Of a stretch of 64,000 nucleotides of DNA, positions 1 through 8,593 are shown piece after piece. A program made the translations under genes and the position numbers. The notes beneath the pieces are model-generated. The model saw only the letters and a program-made list of their open reading frames with translations. It did not search any database and was not told the DNA's origin. How positions within the stretch are numbered: position 1 is the first letter of the stretch; every line of letters starts with the position of its first letter. The stretch is from positions 186,001 through 250,000 of the forward strand of contig NZ_KI530712.1 of the NCBI RefSeq assembly GCF_000488215.1. The letters are read 5' to 3'. Origin of the DNA: Acinetobacter nectaris CIP 110549 (GTDB taxonomy: Bacteria; Pseudomonadota; Gammaproteobacteria; Pseudomonadales; Moraxellaceae).

Positions 1-306
1 TTCACCACCACCTGTAGAATGTCCAATGTGAGTCGCTTTATCAATTTTTAAACCGCTAATCACGGCATCTACATCATCTGCATAGTGTTCCATATCATGC
101 CCATCGGATACTTGTGTAGAGCGTCCATGTCCTCTGCGGTCATGTGCAATAACACGGAAACCTTGACCTACAAAGAAAAGAAGCTGGTTGTCCCAGTCAT
201 CTGAACTTAATGGCCAACCATGATGAAAAAATAGCACAGGTGCATCGCGAGGTCCCCAGTCTTTATAAAAAATTTGTATGTTATCTTTAGTTGTTATATA
301 GCTCAT
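1..306 (-). CDS. alpha/beta hydrolase, non-haem chloroperoxidase/arylesterase type (partial, N-terminal part)
   Basis: The first 102 residues of an alpha/beta-hydrolase-fold enzyme are present; the gene runs off the left edge. The start is the ATG read from 306. An oxyanion-loop motif HHGWPLSSDDW follows at about residues 28-38, then HDRRGHGRS, and the nucleophile elbow GHSTGG appears near residue 96, giving the catalytic serine. These motifs are typical of the cofactor-free haloperoxidase/esterase branch. The catalytic Asp and His would lie beyond the window. Substrate cannot be inferred. Family assignment is firm, function is not. Confidence 0.85.
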   Translation of the reverse strand, partial: MSYITTKDNIQIFYKDWGPRDAPVLFFHHGWPLSSDDWDNQLLFFVGQGFRVIAHDRRGHGRSTQVSDGHDMEHYADDVDAVISGLKIDKATHIGHSTGGGE

Positions 307-416
307 GTTGTACTCCTTCGTTATTTTAACTTTTAAATATTTTTATATAAGGAATAGGTTACAACAAACTTCTTTCAGTTCTCTTTACATCGCCATTATT
401 ATTTTGTGTAGAGGTT

Positions 417-447
417 GTAAAAAGCCGAATCAGTTGATTCGGCTTTT
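417..447. terminator. bidirectional intrinsic terminator
   Basis: A perfect 9-bp stem (AAGCCGAAT / ATTCGGCTT) with a 6-nt loop has an A-run on the left and a T-run on the right, so it can stop transcripts from either side. It lies just past the stop codon of rlmKL (minus strand). Confidence 0.85.
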
Positions 448-455
448 TTTATTAT

Positions 456-2660
456 TTATACAGAGAAATGTCTAATTTTCCATGAGCGATGGATTTTTTG
501 GTTACGTTTGAAATCTTGCCCAATTGTTTCATTGGTAATTTCAACAACATCGAACATACCTTCGATTTCTTCATCCATCTCAAAGCCACGGTAGTTATTT
601 GAGAAATATAACGTACCATCTGTCGTTAAACGATTCATCGCACGTTTAAGTAAAGACAAATGGTCACGTTGTATATCAAATGTGCCGTAGAACTTCTTAG
701 AGTTAGAGAAGGTTGGTGGATCAATAAAGATGAGATCATATTGCTCATGACCTTCTTTGAGCCAATCGAAGCAATCGCTAGCAAAGAACATATGTTGTTC
801 ATCTGCATGGTCTACAGTCAAACCATTTAAAACAAAGTTCTCTTTAGACCAGTTTAAATACGTGTTTGAAAGGTCAACACTGGTTGTACTCGCAGCACCA
901 CCTAAAGCAGCATGTAAGCTAGCTGTGGATGTATAGCTATATAAGTTCAGGAAGTGTTTTCCTTTGGCTTCTTGTGCAATACGTAAACGCATTTGACGAT
1001 GGTCTAAGAACAGACCTGTATCTAGATAGTCTGTTAAGTTGACTAAAAGGTTGGCACGACCTTCTTTAACTACAAAGCGTTTAGATGCAGTGCTTTGTTT
1101 TTCATATTGAGTTTTACCCGATTGGCGCGCACGTGTCTTAATGAATATGGCATCACGGTTAAGACCTGTGACAGCACGAATGGCAGCCAGTGCAAGGTTA
1201 AAACGTTTTTTTGCTTTTTCAGGGTCGATTTGTTTTGGTGGTGCATATTCTTGAACATGTAAACGGTCGCCGTATAGGTCAACTGCAACATTGAAGTCAG
1301 GCAAGTCTGCATCATATAAACGTAGACAATAGATGCCTTCATTCACAGCCCACTTTTTCAAAGCTGTCATATTCTTTTGCAAGCGGTTGGCAAAGTCCTG
1401 CGCACCTTCAATTTCAACAGGTTGACTAGACCATTTAGCAAGGAATGGCTGATTGTTTAGCAGTGGTTTGATTTGCCCAAAACGCGTATAAATTGGTAAT
1501 TTACCATTCATTAAACGTAATGTTTGCGTTGCATCAAATGCCAGTACATCGGCCTGTTCAATTTGTGCAGCAATAACCGCAGCATGTTGGTTAGGGAAAG
1601 CCTTTTGAAGTAAAGCAGAAATACCTAAATATAATGCGCGATTTGATGCTTTGTCACCTAAACGCTCACCGTAAGGTGGGTTGGTCACAATAAATGCTTT
1701 TTCATCGGTTTCTAAATTAAAAGCAGGCCAGTCCGCTAGTGTACGTTCTTCAATTTTAATGTTATCTAAAATACCTTCAAAACCTGCTGCAATAAGGTTT
1801 TGTCGAGTTGCTTTTACAGCATCCCAATCGGCATCATATGCATAGAATTTCGGTAATGGTTTTTCGAGTGCATCATGATGTCTTTGTGTAGCTTCTGCTT
1901 TTAAACTCATCCAAAGCTCATGGTCATGACCATGCCAACCATTGAAACCAAATCGTCTTACTAAACCGGGTGCACGGTCGGTCAGAATCATGAGTGATTC
2001 AATAATAAATGTACCTGAGCCACACATTGGATCGAGTACAAGGTTCGGCTGAAGATCTTTTAATTTTGCTTTGTGTAGAATTGCAGCAGCTAAATTTTCT
2101 TTAATCGGTGCATCTGTCATGACCTGACGGTAGCCACGTTTATGTAGAGAGTCACCCGATAAATCTAAGCAGTAATAATGCTTTGTTTTTCCTGCAAGAA
2201 TGTAGAGTGTAATTTCAGGTTGTTTAATGTCGATGCTTGGACGGCGTCCGACAGTTTCCATAAAACTATCGACCACACCATCTTTGACACGTAGGGTGGC
2301 AAATTGCGTATTTACTTTAATGTCACGCTCTACGTGAAGGCGAATCGCAAATGTACTTTGTGGTGCAAAAATTAAAGACCAGTCAAAGTTAACAGCACCT
2401 TCAAATAGCTCTTCTGCCACATCACGGACGTCATGTGAATGTTCAATTGCATGCTCATAAATTGGCATGACAACGCGAGATGCAAGGCGTGACCACATGC
2501 AAATACGATAAGCAGTCTCTAACGTTCCTTTGAAAATTAAACGACCAGCTTTACGTTCTACATCGGTCGCACCGAATTGAGCAATTTCTTCTTCTAATAA
2601 CAGCTCTAAGCCATCGGCACAAGTAACCCAATAAGTAGATAAACGTTGCGGTGAATTCAT
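456..2660 (-). CDS. rlmL: bifunctional 23S rRNA methyltransferase RlmKL (m2G2445 / m7G2069)
   Basis: A 734-residue protein with two methyltransferase halves. The N-terminal THUMP plus RlmL part carries DPMCGSGTFIIES (SAM-binding motif I) and TNPPYGERLG (motif IV). The C-terminal RlmK part carries LNLYSYT and FIDPPTFS. In the family the enzyme methylates two guanines of 23S rRNA during 50S assembly in the cytoplasm. The open frame extends 41 codons upstream, but the extension is Lys-rich and unlike the family; the ATG at 2660 (MNSPQRLSTYWVTC) fits the usual N terminus. It is transcribed divergently from pyrB and ends at a shared bidirectional terminator. Confidence 0.95.
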   Translation of the reverse strand: MNSPQRLSTYWVTCADGLELLLEEEIAQFGATDVERKAGRLIFKGTLETAYRICMWSRLASRVVMPIYEHAIEHSHDVRDVAEELFEGAVNFDWSLIFAPQSTFAIRLHVERDIKVNTQFATLRVKDGVVDSFMETVGRRPSIDIKQPEITLYILAGKTKHYYCLDLSGDSLHKRGYRQVMTDAPIKENLAAAILHKAKLKDLQPNLVLDPMCGSGTFIIESLMILTDRAPGLVRRFGFNGWHGHDHELWMSLKAEATQRHHDALEKPLPKFYAYDADWDAVKATRQNLIAAGFEGILDNIKIEERTLADWPAFNLETDEKAFIVTNPPYGERLGDKASNRALYLGISALLQKAFPNQHAAVIAAQIEQADVLAFDATQTLRLMNGKLPIYTRFGQIKPLLNNQPFLAKWSSQPVEIEGAQDFANRLQKNMTALKKWAVNEGIYCLRLYDADLPDFNVAVDLYGDRLHVQEYAPPKQIDPEKAKKRFNLALAAIRAVTGLNRDAIFIKTRARQSGKTQYEKQSTASKRFVVKEGRANLLVNLTDYLDTGLFLDHRQMRLRIAQEAKGKHFLNLYSYTSTASLHAALGGAASTTSVDLSNTYLNWSKENFVLNGLTVDHADEQHMFFASDCFDWLKEGHEQYDLIFIDPPTFSNSKKFYGTFDIQRDHLSLLKRAMNRLTTDGTLYFSNNYRGFEMDEEIEGMFDVVEITNETIGQDFKRNQKIHRSWKIRHFSV

Positions 2661-2817
2661 GCAAACTTCCAAACCAAAACAAGCAAACGAGGATTTTAAC
2701 GCATTTTGCCCTACTTTGGCTTGTGTTATTTGTGGCTTTTTTACATGGAGATGACTGCGAATTATTTTTATTTTCCGATACAATATGTCAACTTAGCGCA
2801 AGACAAAGGAATCATTG

Positions 2818-3834
2818 ATGCATTTCGCAAAATTGCATACTCCAAGTCAGATTCAACTTAACCAATATGGTCATTTGAAACACTTTGTAACGATCGAAGG
2901 GCTATCGAAAGAAACCTTGACCAAAATATTGGATACAGCCGAAACTTTTATTAATGATAATAACCAATTAATTACATCTCCCGTTTTAGAAGGTAAAACG
3001 GTGATGAATCTTTTCTTTGAAAATTCTACGAGAACAAGAACAACTTTTGAAGCGGCTGCAAAGCGCCTTTCTGCCAATGTTTTAAATATTGATATTGCCC
3101 GATCAAGTACGTCTAAGGGGGAAACATTACGAGATACCCTCTGGAACTTACAAGCCATGGCAGCTGATATTTTTGTCGTGCGCCACTCCTCATCGGGAGC
3201 GGCGCATTTTATTGCCAAAGATGTTTGTCCGAATGTCGCAATTATTAATGCAGGGGATGGTCGTCATGCGCATCCAACACAAGCCATGCTTGATATGCTG
3301 ACGATTCGTCGAGAAACAAAAAAACCTTTTGAAGAGTTAAGTGTCGCAATTATTGGTGACATTAAACACTCACGTGTCGCACGTTCGGATGTGGCTGCAT
3401 TACAAACGCTTGGATGTCGTGACATTCGTGTGATTGCACCAAATACATTGCTGCCATATGGTTTTGAAGAATATGGGAGTGAAGTGCGTTTATTTAAAGA
3501 TATGAACGAAGGTGTGAAAGACTGTGATGTGATTATGACTTTACGTATTCAAAATGAGCGTATTGACTCGCCCGCACTTGCTTCTCAACTTGAGTTTCAC
3601 AAGATGTATGGTTTGAATGATGCACGATTGGCACTGGCAAAGCCTGATTGTATCGTGATGCATCCGGGGCCTATGAATAGAGGTGTAGAAATTACTTCTA
3701 AGATTGCGGATGGATCACAAGCAGTGATTTTAAATCAGGTAACCAACGGTATTGCTGTGCGTATGGCTGTACTTGCATTGTCTATGCAAGGACAGCTTCA
3801 AGAGCAAGGCCTAATCGATTCAATTGCACTTTAA
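2818..3834 (+). CDS. pyrB: aspartate carbamoyltransferase catalytic subunit
   Basis: The 338-residue protein forms N-carbamoyl-aspartate from carbamoyl phosphate and aspartate, the committed step of pyrimidine synthesis. The carbamoyl-phosphate loop [13 protein letters not shown] lies at about residues 67-79, with the HPTQAMLDM and MHPGPMNRG signatures further on. A TTG three bases upstream is open, but the ATG at 2818 has AAGGA seven bases before it and is preferred. The next gene begins 10 bases after the stop and encodes a dihydroorotase-like protein, the pseudomonad/Acinetobacter arrangement in which ATCase assembles with an inactive dihydroorotase homologue. Confidence 0.96.
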   Translation: MHFAKLHTPSQIQLNQYGHLKHFVTIEGLSKETLTKILDTAETFINDNNQLITSPVLEGKTVMNLFFENSTRTRTTFEAAAKRLSANVLNIDIARSSTSKGETLRDTLWNLQAMAADIFVVRHSSSGAAHFIAKDVCPNVAIINAGDGRHAHPTQAMLDMLTIRRETKKPFEELSVAIIGDIKHSRVARSDVAALQTLGCRDIRVIAPNTLLPYGFEEYGSEVRLFKDMNEGVKDCDVIMTLRIQNERIDSPALASQLEFHKMYGLNDARLALAKPDCIVMHPGPMNRGVEITSKIADGSQAVILNQVTNGIAVRMAVLALSMQGQLQEQGLIDSIAL

Positions 3835-3844
3835 GGAATAAAAC

Positions 3845-5086
3845 ATGACAACTGTAAAAATTGAAAATGTACGCATCCTTGATCCTGTTACACAGACAGA
3901 TGCAATTGAAACGGTATATCTTAACAATGGTAAGCGCGTTTCTCACTTAAAAGAAGTTGCACATGTGGTTGATGGGCAGGGCAAATGGCTCATGCCAAGT
4001 ATGGTCGATTTGTGTGCACGTTTAAGAGAACCGGGACAGCAGCAACATGGAACACTTGCTTCGGAAGGCAAAGCCGCACGTTCGGCAGGTATTTTACATA
4101 TTTTAACACCACCAGATTCAAAACCAATCGTGCAAGACAACGGCGCGTTGATTCATGGCTTGGTTGAAAAAGCATGGAATGATGGCAAAATCCACCTTGC
4201 AATTATTGGGGCACAGACCCAAGGCTTACAAGGAAAGCAGCCTGCAAATATGGCAGGGCTTAAAAAAGGAGGGTGTCGTTTTGTATCGAATGCAAATGCA
4301 CCTTTTGCTGATGATGATGTGGTTTTACGTACGCTTGAATATGCAGCAGGGTTAGATTTAACGGTTGTATTTTATGCAGAAGAGCCACAGATTGCGAAAG
4401 ATGGCTGTGTGCATGAAAGCTTTGTTGCGTCGCGTCAGGGTTTGCCCATGATTTCGCCATTGGCTGAAATGGTTGCTGTTGCAAAATATCTATTAATGAT
4501 TGAAGCAACTGGTGTAAAAGCACATTTTAGTTTGTTGTCTTGTGGTGCATCTGCAGATTTAATTCAAGCTGCAAAAGAAAAAGGGTTACCTGTGACCGCA
4601 GATGTGGCAATGCATCAATTGCATCTGACTGACGAGCTAATTGATGGATTTAACGCTTTGGCACATGTGAGACCACCTCTACGTGCATTAAATGATCGTG
4701 AGAAGCTAAGGGAAGCGGTGAAAACGGGTGTCATTGATGCCATTTGTACGCATCATGAACCCTTAAGTGGTTCAGCCAAGCTCGCACCTTTTGCCGAGAC
4801 TGAAGCAGGTATCAGTGCTTTTGATAGTTATTTACCATTAGGCATTCAACTTGTTAAAGAAAATGTACTTACGCCGTTAGAGTGGGTAGAAAAAGTAACA
4901 CTTGCACCTGCAATGGTTTCGAATATGGTTGAACAATGGCAGGCGACTGCTGGTTGGGTTTTGCTTGATCCAGAACAGTCTTGGGAGTTAACCGAAGATT
5001 CAATTCTTTCTCAAGGGAAGAATACGCCGTTACTTGGTCACACCATGACAGGTCGTGTGGTGGAAACTTTCTATCCGCAAGTATAA
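3845..5086 (+). CDS. dihydroorotase-like protein lacking the metal-binding HxH (PyrX / PyrC' type)
   Basis: A 413-residue amidohydrolase-fold protein downstream of pyrB. True class I dihydroorotases have D-x-H-x-H-x-R near residue 60; here the same place reads MVDLCARLREPG, so both zinc-ligand histidines are replaced (C and R). The rest of the fold is kept (TCTHHEP-like region as ICTHHEPL, and GISAFDSYLPL). In Pseudomonas the equivalent PyrC' has no dihydroorotase activity and is needed to build the dodecameric ATCase. By analogy this is probably structural, with the working dihydroorotase encoded elsewhere. It shares an operon and a 10-base spacer with pyrB. Confidence 0.88.
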   Translation: MTTVKIENVRILDPVTQTDAIETVYLNNGKRVSHLKEVAHVVDGQGKWLMPSMVDLCARLREPGQQQHGTLASEGKAARSAGILHILTPPDSKPIVQDNGALIHGLVEKAWNDGKIHLAIIGAQTQGLQGKQPANMAGLKKGGCRFVSNANAPFADDDVVLRTLEYAAGLDLTVVFYAEEPQIAKDGCVHESFVASRQGLPMISPLAEMVAVAKYLLMIEATGVKAHFSLLSCGASADLIQAAKEKGLPVTADVAMHQLHLTDELIDGFNALAHVRPPLRALNDREKLREAVKTGVIDAICTHHEPLSGSAKLAPFAETEAGISAFDSYLPLGIQLVKENVLTPLEWVEKVTLAPAMVSNMVEQWQATAGWVLLDPEQSWELTEDSILSQGKNTPLLGHTMTGRVVETFYPQV

Positions 5087-5092
5087 ATTGCA

Positions 5093-5127
5093 AAAGCCCA
5101 TAGATCTCATCAGGAATATGGGCTTTT
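5093..5127. terminator. bidirectional terminator between pyrX and the LysE-family gene
   Basis: AAAAGCCCATA pairs with TATGGGCTTTT around a 14-nt loop. It lies between two convergent genes, with A and T runs on opposite sides, so it can serve both. Confidence 0.8.
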
Positions 5128-5749
5128 ATTTGTCTAATACTTGATAGCCTGCAAACAATGCAATCACTAAAAATAATAATGGTGGAATATATGAAAGATA
5201 AGGGCTTGAATGGCTAAAACGGCTAAAGTAATGCTGTGCAAGTATAGCCATACTTATATTGACACAGAGCCCACTTAAATTAAAAAGCATACCGTAGCCG
5301 AATAAGTATGGCCATACATGGGTTGCATGCTGTGGGACAAATTGAGGCAGTAAACTGAAGAAGAATAATCCAATTTTAGGGTTTAATAGTGTAATTAGCA
5401 TGGCCTTTAGAAAAACATACTTTGGTTGTGTTCTTATATGATAGGTGTGAGAAGTATGTGCTACTTTTTTTCTAGGCCAAGATTTGAGGGCTAATATCAT
5501 TAAGTACAAAATACCTACGATTTCTAGGCATGTATATATAATTGGAAAGGTCTGAAAGAAGAAAGAGAGACCAAATGCAGTCGCAGCAACATAAAATAAA
5601 ACACCTAGCTCGATACCAAGAGCAGCTTTAATCGCAGATCTTCTACCATTGATAATGCTTTCATTCATAATAAACAGCATGGCAGGGCCAGGCGTTAAAT
5701 TAATGACAAGCGCTGTCGCAAGAAAGTAGAAAAAGTTTAGTGTTATCAT
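5126..5749 (-). CDS. LysE/RhtB-family amino-acid exporter
   Basis: A 207-residue inner-membrane protein with about five to six hydrophobic segments. The N terminus ends its first helix in NLTPGPAMLFIM, the conserved TPGP signature of the LysE/RhtB translocators, and the family NPKIGLFFFSLLPQF motif appears mid-protein. These proteins export amino acids or related small molecules by proton exchange; the substrate cannot be told from sequence. AGGA lies upstream of the ATG at 5749. It stands alone and converges on pyrX. Confidence 0.88.
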   Translation of the reverse strand: MITLNFFYFLATALVINLTPGPAMLFIMNESIINGRRSAIKAALGIELGVLFYVAATAFGLSFFFQTFPIIYTCLEIVGILYLMILALKSWPRKKVAHTSHTYHIRTQPKYVFLKAMLITLLNPKIGLFFFSLLPQFVPQHATHVWPYLFGYGMLFNLSGLCVNISMAILAQHYFSRFSHSSPYLSYIPPLLFLVIALFAGYQVLDK

Positions 5750-5766
5750 GGTGTCCTAAAAGAATA

Positions 5767-5793
5767 AGGGCATTGCTCTTGCACCAATGCCCT
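5767..5793 (-). terminator. hairpin after the Lon-like protease gene
   Basis: AGGGCATTG pairs with CAATGCCCT around a 9-nt loop. On the minus strand it is followed by TTATTCTTTT, a weak U tract, so it could be the terminator of the Lon-like gene. Confidence 0.55.
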
Positions 5794-5806
5794 GATGAGG
5801 TAGTAC

Positions 5807-8401
5807 TTATTTCTTTTTACGCTTTATGCGTTTAAAAACGGTTGAATTGTCAGTTACAGCAGCTTCTTTCGTCTTTGGACTCTTTTTAGATTCTTTTTTC
5901 TTCTTTTTCGGTTTTTCTTCCTCTTCTTCAATTTCACCATCTTCAATGGCTTGCCAATAGTTTAATTGATCCATTACTGCTGCATAAATTGAACCTTTGG
6001 TGTATTCACCTTTTTTATCCAATTGACCAACAGGTTGTGCCATTAAAATTTCAAGTGCTTGGTCAATGGTTTCTATCGCATGCACATGGAATTTACCTGC
6101 TTTCACATCATCAATAATATCTTGACGTAGCATGAGGTGTTGCATATTTTGCCAAGGAATAATGACACCTTGTTTTCCTGTAAATCCTTGTAGACGGCAG
6201 GCATCATAAAAACCTTCAATTTTTGCATTCACACCGCCAATTGGTTGAACTTGCCCAAGTTGGTTCATAGAGCCTGTAATTGCCCATGACTGGTCAATAG
6301 GTAATTGACTAATTGCAGAAATGAGAGCTGAAAGCTCCGCGACGGTAGCGCTGTCACCATCGACTTGTCCATAGCTTTGTTCAAATGCTAAAGCAGCAGA
6401 GAAGTGTAAAATTTGCTCACGTCCAAAATGTGCTTTTAAGAAGCTAGACATGAGTAGTACACCTTTAGCATGCAATGAGCCGCCCAGTTCGACACTGCGC
6501 TCGATATCTAGAATATCTCCACCACCTTGATATACAGATGCTGTTAATCTTGATGGTAGACCAAACTCAACATCTGCATAATGAATGACAGAAAGTGCAT
6601 TAATCTGACCTAAGCGGTGTCCTTGAGTTTCTATAAGCTGTGTACCACGTGTTAAATCTTGCCAGTACAGTTCTCGTAAGTAGCCCAAACGATATTGGCG
6701 ATGTTGCAATGCCATATTAATATGTTCACTGCTTACAGTTTTTTCATTGGCCTGTAAGGCATGATGATGTGATTCTCGAATAAGATCGCCCAAGGTGGAT
6801 GCGTGTAGAGAAAGAGAGCTTTGATCTTCCGCTTGTCGACTCGAGTCTGTTAATAGTGCAGAGAGTGCAGAACGGTCAAAAGGAAGCAATTTGTCGACCT
6901 GTACGTAATCTGCGATGAGTTGCATATATGCTTTTTCATTTTCATCATTACGCTCAAGTGTATCTGTGAAGTCAGCACGTATTTTAAAGACGCTGCCTAA
7001 CTCAGGTTCGGCTTCTAAAATTTCATAGTAAATTTCAGGTTCTGCAAGTAGAACAACTTTAAGCTGTAGTGGAACAGACTCTGGTTCAATAGATATGCTA
7101 CCTGTTAGGGTAAGCATATGTTCTAGTGAAGAAAGTTTGAGTTGTCCTGATTTTAATGCACGTTTTAAACCTTGCCATGCATAAGGTTGTTCGAGCAAAT
7201 GCTCTGCTTCTAAAATGAGAAAGCCACCATTTGCACGGTGTAGTGCACCCGGACGAATCAGTGTAAAGTCAGTGGTAATCGTTCCATTTTGTGTGAGCTG
7301 TTCTACATGACCGAGCAGATTGTAATGTGTCGGAAAGTCTTCAAAGATAACAGGCGCACCGCTATTTGGGGTGTTGCTTACAATCACATTGGCTTGATAG
7401 CGTGAAGGAATTCGGCTGAATTGAGCAGGTGAGAAGTCATCTTCATTCTGCTCTAAAATAAGTTCAACATGATCGATCACATCATTGGCATAATGTTCTA
7501 AATAGTGGTGTAGACCTTCGACATGTTTATGTTTCTTTAAAATTTGCTCAATTTTAGGAATAACAATTTCTTGGGCAACTTCTTTATTTAAGTCTGAAAC
7601 GCGATCTCGTGCATCATCTTCAAGGTCACCTAAGTGTAAGCCTAATCGTTCTAGCTTTTTATCCATATAACGGAGGTTTGTTGAAATTTCTGCACGCTCT
7701 TCGTGGCTAAGTGCATCGATTTCTTCTTGTGTAATTTCATGAACTGCGTTGTCTTTAACATGAACAGGAACAAAGCAATTTTGTTCATTACGTGAAACAA
7801 GCTTTACGCCCATTGTTTCACCTTCTTTGGTGAGTTCTATGAGCGCTTCTTGCTGTTCTTTCCCAGTTTGCTGACGAATTTTTTCGATACATTCACGATA
7901 GTTTTCAGAGCTAAAACGGCGCTCTAAGTGTTTCAACATGGTTTGCCATGTTTCTTCAAGCTGTTTCTGAAACTTATTGGCTTGACCTGCAGGGAAGCGT
8001 AGAACAATAGGTTGTCTAGCATTTACAAAGTTATTTAAATATACCCAGTCATCAGGTGTAGGCATCGTTTTAGCATGTTGTTTGAGTAGGCGCTTAATCA
8101 TTGTACGCTTACCTAGGCCTGCTGTACCTACAGCAAAGATATTATAGCCTGAATAAGGCAAAGCAATTCCTGCCTCAACAGAAGCACGTGCGCGGTCTTG
8201 CCCTAAAAAATTATTTAGAGGCTTAATACGTCGTGTAGAAGCAGGTATTTTATTTAATTTTGGTATATGTGTGAGTTGTTCTGGTTTTAAAGCCGTCTTT
8301 TTTAGTGTTTTTTGAATACTTGATTGATCAAAAGCGGATTTCAAAGGATGTTGGAGTTCTGAGTTTTTTGTCACGGTGTTTACTGGTAATACTGAATTCA
8401 T
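5807..8401 (-). CDS. Lon-like ATP-dependent protease (AAA_32 / Lon_C type)
   Basis: An 864-residue protein with an N-terminal P-loop region and a C-terminal Lon protease domain. Walker A is visible as GTAGLGKRT. The protease Ser-Lys dyad is visible as GQVDGDSATVAEL (Ser) and GGVNAKIEGF (Lys). It lacks the N-terminal LAN domain of housekeeping Lon and fits the shorter AAA_32-Lon_C family annotated as Lon-like or YcbZ/LonB-like. The last 40 residues are very Lys-rich. An open frame starts 11 codons earlier at a TTG; the ATG at 8401 is preferred although neither start has a strong Shine-Dalgarno. Substrates are unknown. Confidence 0.88.
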   Translation of the reverse strand: MNSVLPVNTVTKNSELQHPLKSAFDQSSIQKTLKKTALKPEQLTHIPKLNKIPASTRRIKPLNNFLGQDRARASVEAGIALPYSGYNIFAVGTAGLGKRTMIKRLLKQHAKTMPTPDDWVYLNNFVNARQPIVLRFPAGQANKFQKQLEETWQTMLKHLERRFSSENYRECIEKIRQQTGKEQQEALIELTKEGETMGVKLVSRNEQNCFVPVHVKDNAVHEITQEEIDALSHEERAEISTNLRYMDKKLERLGLHLGDLEDDARDRVSDLNKEVAQEIVIPKIEQILKKHKHVEGLHHYLEHYANDVIDHVELILEQNEDDFSPAQFSRIPSRYQANVIVSNTPNSGAPVIFEDFPTHYNLLGHVEQLTQNGTITTDFTLIRPGALHRANGGFLILEAEHLLEQPYAWQGLKRALKSGQLKLSSLEHMLTLTGSISIEPESVPLQLKVVLLAEPEIYYEILEAEPELGSVFKIRADFTDTLERNDENEKAYMQLIADYVQVDKLLPFDRSALSALLTDSSRQAEDQSSLSLHASTLGDLIRESHHHALQANEKTVSSEHINMALQHRQYRLGYLRELYWQDLTRGTQLIETQGHRLGQINALSVIHYADVEFGLPSRLTASVYQGGGDILDIERSVELGGSLHAKGVLLMSSFLKAHFGREQILHFSAALAFEQSYGQVDGDSATVAELSALISAISQLPIDQSWAITGSMNQLGQVQPIGGVNAKIEGFYDACRLQGFTGKQGVIIPWQNMQHLMLRQDIIDDVKAGKFHVHAIETIDQALEILMAQPVGQLDKKGEYTKGSIYAAVMDQLNYWQAIEDGEIEEEEEKPKKKKKESKKSPKTKEAAVTDNSTVFKRIKRKKK

Positions 8402-8593
8402 CTGATCACATCTATGAGTAAGTAAGAAATCCAAAACTAAACATGAATTGGTTCCATTAAAGGTATACAGATTTTATATTAAAGATCAAGAAAACGAAGT
8501 GAAAAAAATAAATTTAACAATTGTACGGTTGCAACAGTTCAGAGAAAAGTTTTGAATATCAGTTTTATATATTAAATATTACTGACAGATAAG

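Noticed and set aside
4260-4523. Open frames on the opposite strand inside pyrX and other core genes
   Set aside because: They are shadows of well-supported genes, with low-complexity products and no start signals.
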